Shown in pieces: positions 23,274 through 32,200 of a stretch of DNA of 64,000 nt. The translations under genes were made by a program, and so were the position numbers. The stretch spans positions 434,001 to 498,000 of the forward strand of contig JAFGUC010000024.1 in NCBI GenBank assembly GCA_016938695.1. Direction: 5' to 3'. How positions within the stretch are numbered: position 1 is the first letter of the stretch; each line of letters starts with the position of its first letter. The notes under the pieces were generated by a model that was not told the origin of the DNA, did no database searches, and saw only the letters and a list, made by a program, of their open reading frames with translations. The stretch comes from Candidatus Woesearchaeota archaeon (GTDB lineage: Archaea; Nanobdellota; Nanobdellia; Woesearchaeales; JAFGUC01).

Positions 23274-26200
23274 GTGAGATTGTTTTTTTTGGTTTTAAAA
23301 AGGGGGAAGGTTAGCACAGTACTTGTGTTGTTGGGCTTAATAGTAGTACTTATGTCCTTTTTGCTTGGAAATAATTTTTCACAATTAAATTCTTATGAAA
23401 CTGAATTCGGTAAAATTGAATGGACGACAAGATTTCATTCGGTAAAGTCAATTTCAGGGGTTCAAATTGAAAAGAACCTAATTTCGATAGACTCAAAGAA
23501 TTTTCCTGAACTAAATAGCCCAGCATATATAATATTTTACAATGTTTCAAATGGTTTAAAATTATTTAGAGACGGTAAAATATGCACAGATTGTGAATTT
23601 ATTTCAAATGAAGATGGAAACTTAATTTTTTACGTGACTCATTTTAGCAGTTACACGTTAAATGATACTTATCGTTTGGATATTTGGGATTCCCAAGAGA
23701 ATAAATCAATTGCAATTTCAAGAGATGCTGTATTTTATGCTAATTATACTAATAATTCCGTTTTTTTAAGTAATGCTACATGTACTATACATTTCTCAGA
23801 TGGTTCTTTTGCCATGAATGTTGATTCAACAAAAAAGAATTACAATTATACCAGAAGTTTTTCATCATCTGGAACAAAGAATTGGAATGTAACTTGTGCC
23901 TTATCAGGATATCCAACGCTTACTATCCAAGACAATATAATTGTTAAAGAACTAGTAATTATTAATCATAATTCTGTGAGTTTATATGATGACATACCTG
24001 CATATTACTTAGATGAAATAAAAAAAATGTGGTTTAATATTGCAGGTGAATCTCATTCTCGTGGTTACAGATACGGTTTAAACTTATTAGAGCAATTTAA
24101 TTCAAATTATTCAGTTGATATTAGTCAATATAGTCCCTTAACATATGCTACTGATGAATTAAGAGTAAGTAATGTTGTTTGGAATGGTGGTTCTTGGGAA
24201 GAGTTTACAGGTGAAAGTCGATGGTACACTTGGAACGCATATGACACGATATCATCTGCAAGTGAAAATTATATTCCTAGTCATATAAATTATAGCAACT
24301 CAAACGGATATGTCTTATCTGCAATTGGTTTTGGTTGGTGTTGGGATATGACTTGGATGAATGATGTCGGTGGAACAACTGATTCAGAATATGGCACAAG
24401 ATGGGCAGGAGCTTCAGACGGAGGTCCTGATGGAGATTTGAGATGGGGTTTAGACGATGATGATTACTCATTAACAGGAAACCGTGTGAATATGGATGAT
24501 TATTTACAAGCAACTCAAAAATACATAAATTATGTTGAAAATTATTTCACAAATACAACTGTCTTTTTTACAACAGGTCCAGTAGATAGCGATTATAATG
24601 ATAATTCAGACACTGAGTTAGGATATCAAAGAGAATTAAAACATAATTATATACGAAATTATGTCAATGAAACAGGAGGATTCTTGTTTGATTATGCAGA
24701 TATTCTTGTGTATAACGACTCTGATGTTTTAACGACATGTTCTTGGAATGGTCACACATATCCTGATTACAGTCCAACAAATAATTATGATTATGATGAA
24801 AGTTGGAATTATGAAGCATACAGTGCTGAAGGAGAAACTGATCATATAGGAGAAGTAGGTGCCCTAAGAATTGGAAAAGCAATTTGGGTATTACTTGCAA
24901 GAATTGCAGGATGGGATGGAACTGTTAATGAAAGTTCAATAAATACAACTCCGGTGTTTGATAATTTTGATGGTTCTACAACCGATTTCTCTTTATACAA
25001 TTCAACAGAATTAGAAAATATAACTAATGCAACAATAGAATCAGTTAATTTTGGAAAGATAAAATTTATTGTACCAATAAACTTTTCAAATCTTAATTTA
25101 AATTCTTTAATTCAAATTTCAAATAAATCTATTTATGTCAACACAACTGCAAGTAGCAAATTAAATGTTCAAGCTGAGTTGACATTTTATGAAGTCAATT
25201 ATCTAAACCCCTTAATTTTAGTAGATGGAGATGTTTGTACCGAATGTCAAATCTTGTTGTATTCAGATGGAAACTTAACATTTAATGTGACACATTTTTC
25301 CAATTATACAATTCAAGATGCAACTGAATTAAGTATCTTTGATTCAAAAGAAAGTAGTTATGCAAATATAGATGAATCTGTTAATTTTTATGCAAATTAT
25401 ACAAATAACTCCGTATTTATTTCCGGTGCAACATGTAACATTTCATTTGAAGATGGTAGCTATCTTATGACTGAGGGAGTTGATTTATATAACTACACAA
25501 GAAATTTTTCTACGTCTGGAACAAAAGAATGGAATGTAAGTTGTAACTCAACAGGATTTGCTTGGCTTAATTTAACCGATAATGTTGAGATTGCAAGTGT
25601 AATTGAAATCTCAGGTTGCGCAAATATTAGTTCACCAGGAACTTATATACTCACAGCAAATATACTAAACTCTGCAAAGAGTTATTGTATAAACATCTCT
25701 ACAAGTAATGTAACACTTAATTGTCAAGGGAATACAATTGATGGAAATGATATAGCAGATAATGGAATATATGTACGAAACATACTGGGAGGTACAACCA
25801 CATTAGAAAATATTTCAATTGTGAATTGTGTCGTATCTGATTGGGATACTGATGGTATAGTGTTTAACAGAATTACTTCAGGAGAAATAATTAATACTAA
25901 CATCTCATCAAGTATTGAAGGAATACACTTCATAAGTTCTGGAAACATAAATTTAGAAGAAATAAACATTGACGGTGTATCTTTGGGAATACTAACCGAA
26001 TCAAGTAGTAACTTAAATTTTACAAATATGTCTATTCACAATTCAAATTCATCAATGAGTCTTGAGTATACAGGAAACACAATTTCAACTAATCTAAATC
26101 TAACAAATACCAATAGAAGTATATTTATTTGGGTAACTTGTGGTCACACATTTAATAATGTTACAGTCGGTCAAGGTTTGCCTTTAAAATATTATGAAAA

Positions 26201-29200
26201 TAGCAATGGAATCATAATTGAAAATAACAATTCAATAGGTGCACTACAATTATGTAATGTTGATAATTCCATTATAAGAAATATAAGTATAATAAACAAT
26301 GAAGGAATTTATTCAACATCAAGTGAACATAACAATTTCTCAGATTTATTTATTAGCAATTCTACAGATAGCGGATTAGAATTTGATAGAGATTCAGATT
26401 ATAATCTTGTTGAAGATTCAGAAATTTATTATGCAGCTAATTCAGGAGTAACAATATATTATGGAGATTATAACACAATTGACAATGTTGATTTTACAGG
26501 AAACAGTTATGGTGTAGATATTTTACGAAATTCATATCATAACACCATAAAAAATTCTAATTTTTTTGATAATTTTCTTTCAGTACTAATCGAACAAACT
26601 TCTAGTAACAATACATTTCATGATAACGTCATTAGTTCTACTATGGCAGGAGTATATATTTACGATACTTCATCGACGTATCCAAATTCAATATATAACA
26701 ATTTCATAAATGCAACATATAACGTATATTTTGATGGTGGAACAAACACTCAGTTTTTTAACACAACTAATCAAACAGGAACAAGAATTTATTCATCAGG
26801 TACAAATATTGGTGGAAACTATTGGTCTAATCCAACTAACACTGGATTTTCTGATTTATGTACTGATTCAGATACAGATGGATTTTGTGATTTAGCATAT
26901 GATGTTATCGCTGAAAGTAGTTGTGTTGTTGGTTCAAATTGTTCATCAAACACAGATTATTTGCCATTAAGTGATGAATTTATTGGAACAGTAATTCAAA
27001 TTACGAATTGTACAAATATTACTTCTGAAGGCGAATATGTTTTAGCTAATGATATTTTAAACTCTACACAATACATATGCATAAATGTTAGTGAAGATAA
27101 TGTAAGTATTGACTGTCAAGGCCATGTAATTGATGGTATAAAAACTCAATTTAGTTCAGGAATTTATACGGACCAAAATGATGCAATTGGATTTAGAAAT
27201 ATTTCATTAAAAAATTGTATATTAACTGATTGGCATTATGGAGTTTATTTTGCAGATTCGGTTTTAATAAGAATAGAGAACTCAACATTTACATCTAATT
27301 ATGATGGGTTAGCAATATATGATTCAGGAAATGTAACAATTATAGACATTTTATCAGAGAACAATACTGGAGATGGTTTTTCTATTGTGGGAGTTTCTAA
27401 TGTTACTATGATTAATGATACTATAAGAAATAATTATGGTGGTGACATTGAAGTTCGAGGTTTATACGATTCTAACGTATTCACAAATGTGACAGGTACT
27501 GGGGATTTACCAATAGTATATTACACTGGTGAGATCCATTTACAAAATTGGAATAATAACTTTTCACAAATGATTTTAACATACATAGGGGATTCAACTT
27601 TAGAGAACATAACTTTGAACAGAACAAACTATCTTGGTTCTTCTATGTATATTCAAGTTTCAGAAAATGTTTCATTACGAAATGTGACAATTCAAAAAGT
27701 AGGTTCTGGAGTTTCATGTTATGGTTGTCAATACCTAAATGTAACTAACTCCTTTTTTTCAGTTCGAAATGATGCTTTGCGAGGAGGATCAAATGTATAC
27801 TTAGATAACTCCACAATAAAAGATTCTGAAACAGGATTAATTATTGAGATTTCAAATTCATCGATTAAAAATTGTATTTTTGAAAATAATACTAATGGTA
27901 TAAATATTTGGGGATACAATCCTGGTGAGAATAATTCAATATATAACAATTTATTCAATAATACAAATAACATAATTTTTAGTGGAAACATCTATGATAA
28001 TTTTTGGAACATAACAAATCAAACAGGAGAGAAAATATTCTCTACAGGAACAAATATTGGAGGAAACTTTTGGGCTGAACAAACCGGATTAGGATATTCG
28101 CAATTATGTTTTGATTTAGATAAGGATGGCTTTTGTGATTTAGCATATGATGTGATAAATGATGTTGGATGTACAAAAGGAATTGATTGTAGTAATAATA
28201 CAGACTATCTTCCATATAGTAATTATGATTTGATTAACCCAACAATAATATCACTTATTAATAAATCTTATATTCATTCAGTAATATTCGAGATTGAAAC
28301 TGATGAGTTCACAAATGTTACAATTAACTATGGACCATCTAGTTCATTAGGAATTTTTGAATATGATGCAAATCATTCAAGACAACACAGTATATATGTT
28401 GGGGGACTGTCTGAAAATGTCACATACTATTATAATTTAACACTTTGCGATTTATACTTGAACTGTTATACATATAGTACATATAATTTTACAACTGATA
28501 ATTCTTCTGTACTTAGAGATGGTTTAATAGGATATTGGTCTTTTGATGACGGAAATGGAACATTAAGTGCAACAATTGAAGATTTAAGTGAAAATGGAAA
28601 TAATGGTACAATTACAGATGATGGTGTTGAAGTAACAAATGGTTTAGTTGGGCCTTATGCTTTATCATTTAATGCCACATCAGGTTACATAAATATTCCT
28701 TACGATGCATCAATGGACTCACTTAATATGACTATTTCAACATGGATTACAAATGATGATGCAACATACTCAACATATGCGTATATAAGAAAAGAAGGAG
28801 AATGGCACATTAGAAAAGGTTCAGGAAATTGGGAATTCACAGGCGAAGGTGGATTAGATGGATTTAGTTCAGATTGGGATTTTGTAAATAATCAAAATGA
28901 ATGGCATTTACATACTGTTACAATAGATAGCACAAATCGAGAATTAAAATTCTATGTTGACGGAATTCAATATGGTGTAACACAAACAATATCTACAGAT
29001 AAACCAATAAGTGGAAATGGAATATTTATTGGCCGTTACAATCAAGATTATCGATGGCAAGGCGATTTAGATGATGTACGAATATACAATCGTGTTTTAG
29101 ATGAAATACAAGTTTACGAGTTATATGATGAAGCATATCAAATTTATCCTATTGTAAATAATACTCAAGTAATCACAACAAATGAAAGTGCTAACATAAT

Positions 29201-32200
29201 TTTTGATGTTAATCAAAATTCAAATGCAACAATAAACTATGGATTAACAACAAACTTGGGGAATTACGAATATGATACAACATATTCAACGTATCATAAT
29301 ATTCCAATAATTAGTTTAACAAATAATACTTTGTATTATTATAACATAACTGTTTGTAGATTGAATGGATATTGCAATACAACAGGTCCATACAATTTTA
29401 CAACAGATGCAACAAATACACATTATATTTCTGGATGTACAAATATAACTTCATCAGGAATATATATCCTGACTGCAAATATAATTAATTCTGCAACAAA
29501 CTATTGTATAAATATTTCTGCAAATAATGTTACTTTTGATGGTCAAGGTTACACACTAGATGGAAATAATGCTGCAGATTATGGAATTTATGTTGGACGT
29601 AGTTCACTCATGAATACCAATGTAACAGTTAAAAATATTACTTTGACTAATTGGGATACTGCAGCAATAAACTATTACCAGGCAATGCGAAATTCCATTG
29701 AGCACATAAACATTACAAGTAACCCTGACATCGGAATTAATTTAGATTATTCAGATTACAATAATGTTTCGTATGTTGTTGGGTCAGAAAATATGGGTTC
29801 AGCAATTACTATAAATTCCTATTCCGATTATAATATTATTGATCATATCGACATTAAAAATAATCCTACTGGAGTTTTTATTGCTTATTCAGGTGCAATT
29901 CAGAACCTACTAAAAAATTCAAGAATACTTAACAGCAGTAATTATGATATACGTTTTGTTTCAGGCAGTACTTCAGAATGTAACAATAATATTTCAAACG
30001 TTACTGGAACAGGAAATAAACCAATATTTCACTCAAACGGACCAGTAAATATAGATGGATGGAATAATAACGTTTCCATGATTAGTTTATGTAATTCTGA
30101 TTACTCAAATATATCAAATGTAGTTTTAGATTATGAATATCATGGAGGAAATAAAATAATCTTATATCAAACTGATTATTCAAACTTTTCTAATATAACT
30201 ATAAGAAATGCAGAAAGAGGAATATATGCATCGAGTTGTGCAAATAATTATTTTAGCAACTTAAATTTATCCGATTCAACATTTGGTTTTTACTTATTTT
30301 GGACAAATTCAATTAATAATTTATTTAACAATTCATATTTTTTCAATAACACATATGGATTATATATGGATAATGATATCAACAATATAACGATAATTAA
30401 TAGTCAAATCATAAATAATACAAATGGAATTGTGTTCGGTGGATTACTAGGGCCAAATACTCTTTACAATAATTATTTTGGTAATACTAATAATGTTATT
30501 TTAGGTGGTTCTGCATATACACATTCCTTTAATACCACTAGTCAAGTTGGAGCAAGAATTTATTCTTCAGGTACAAATATTGGAGGAAACTATTGGTCAA
30601 ACCCAACGAGAACAGGTTATTCAGATACATGCACTGATTCAGATACTAATGGATTTTGTGATTCCGCGTATAACATTTCAACTGGAACTTCATGTATTGT
30701 AGGATTAGATTGCGGAAATAACACTGATTATCTTCCATTAAGTAACTTATATTCTGTAGATATTTTAGCTCCAGTAATATCTTCTTTAGTAAATACAACA
30801 ACAAATGAATCTGTTACAATTACTTTCACAACCAACGAAGCAGCAAACTTAACAATAAACTATGGAACAATGTTAGAAAGTTCATTAAGTAATACCTCAT
30901 TTTCAATTTTACACAATGAGTCAATAACAGGGCTTACAAATAATACTATGTACTATTATAACATAACGGTCTGCGATTCATTAGGTAATTGTAATACAAC
31001 TAATACATATAATTTTACAACGAAACAAAATACTGGGTCGCTAATATACAATCTATCTGCATTTTATACAGGCTCAACAATTGTAAATTCATCAATAAAT
31101 TTCTTCGCAAATTATTCAAATAATTCTGTTCTAATTTCTGGAGCAACGTGTAATATAAGTTTTTACGATGGAACAATTTCAATGACTGAAGGAATTAATT
31201 TGTACAACTACACAAGAAATTTTTCAAGTGAAGGAACATATGATTGGAATATAAGTTGTTACAAAACAGGATATTTAACATTACAAGAAAATAATTCAAT
31301 AACAATAAACAATGCAAGTGTACGCTCAGTAATTGAAGTATTCCGTGATACTGGAATGGTTCCATATACTGTTTTATTTAATGCAAAAAATTCAAGTTCA
31401 GATTTTGGAGAAATAATTCGTTACGATTGGAACTTTAATGAATCAAATAATAAATATTCTCAAACAGATAATGGAAGATTAGTAGGTCACATGTTTAATA
31501 GTTCTGGAATATTTAATGTAAGTTTAACAGTAACTGATGAACAAGGAAATAATGATACTTCATATATAACAATCACAGTTGTTCCAGTTCCAGTAACTGC
31601 AGAAACATATTATATTGCATCAGATGGTAATGATAGTAATAATGGTACTTCACCACTTTTTCCTTGGAAAACAACTGCAAAGATAAATGCAATGGCATCA
31701 TCAATGCCTAATGGAAGTCAAATTTTATTTAGGCGAAATGATACTTTCGATTTAGAAAATAATACTTGGTTTTTGGATGAAAATTTAATTAGAGCAGGTC
31801 CAGAGTATATTAAATTAGGTGCCTATGGAACAGGAAATAAACCTTACATTTATTGTGAGAACTGTTCAAGTGATGGAACAATAAATACTAATCAAAGAAC
31901 TGAAGGAAATGGAATTATTATTGAAGATATACATTTCTCAGGATTTTTGTGGTTAATGCCAACGTATTACAGTATGACACAACCAACCGGATTTAGAGAA
32001 CCAGGACTTCAAATAATTGTGCGTAATCTTGATCTTTATCCAGATGGAAATTTAGGAGTCTGGTCCAGTAGTGGAGTTACTATGGAAGACTGTTACGTGG
32101 ATAATACTCAAAGTGGTGTTGGATTTGGTTCATCGAATTGGCCAGGTATTAACTATTTTTATGCAAATCATATTGAAGTTGAAAATGCATATAGTCATTG

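Noticed and set aside
25612-30685. CRISPR array or tandem satellite inside the giant gene
   Set aside because: Repeats are in-frame protein modules of 100-200 nt at irregular spacing, not short uniform direct repeats with spacers.
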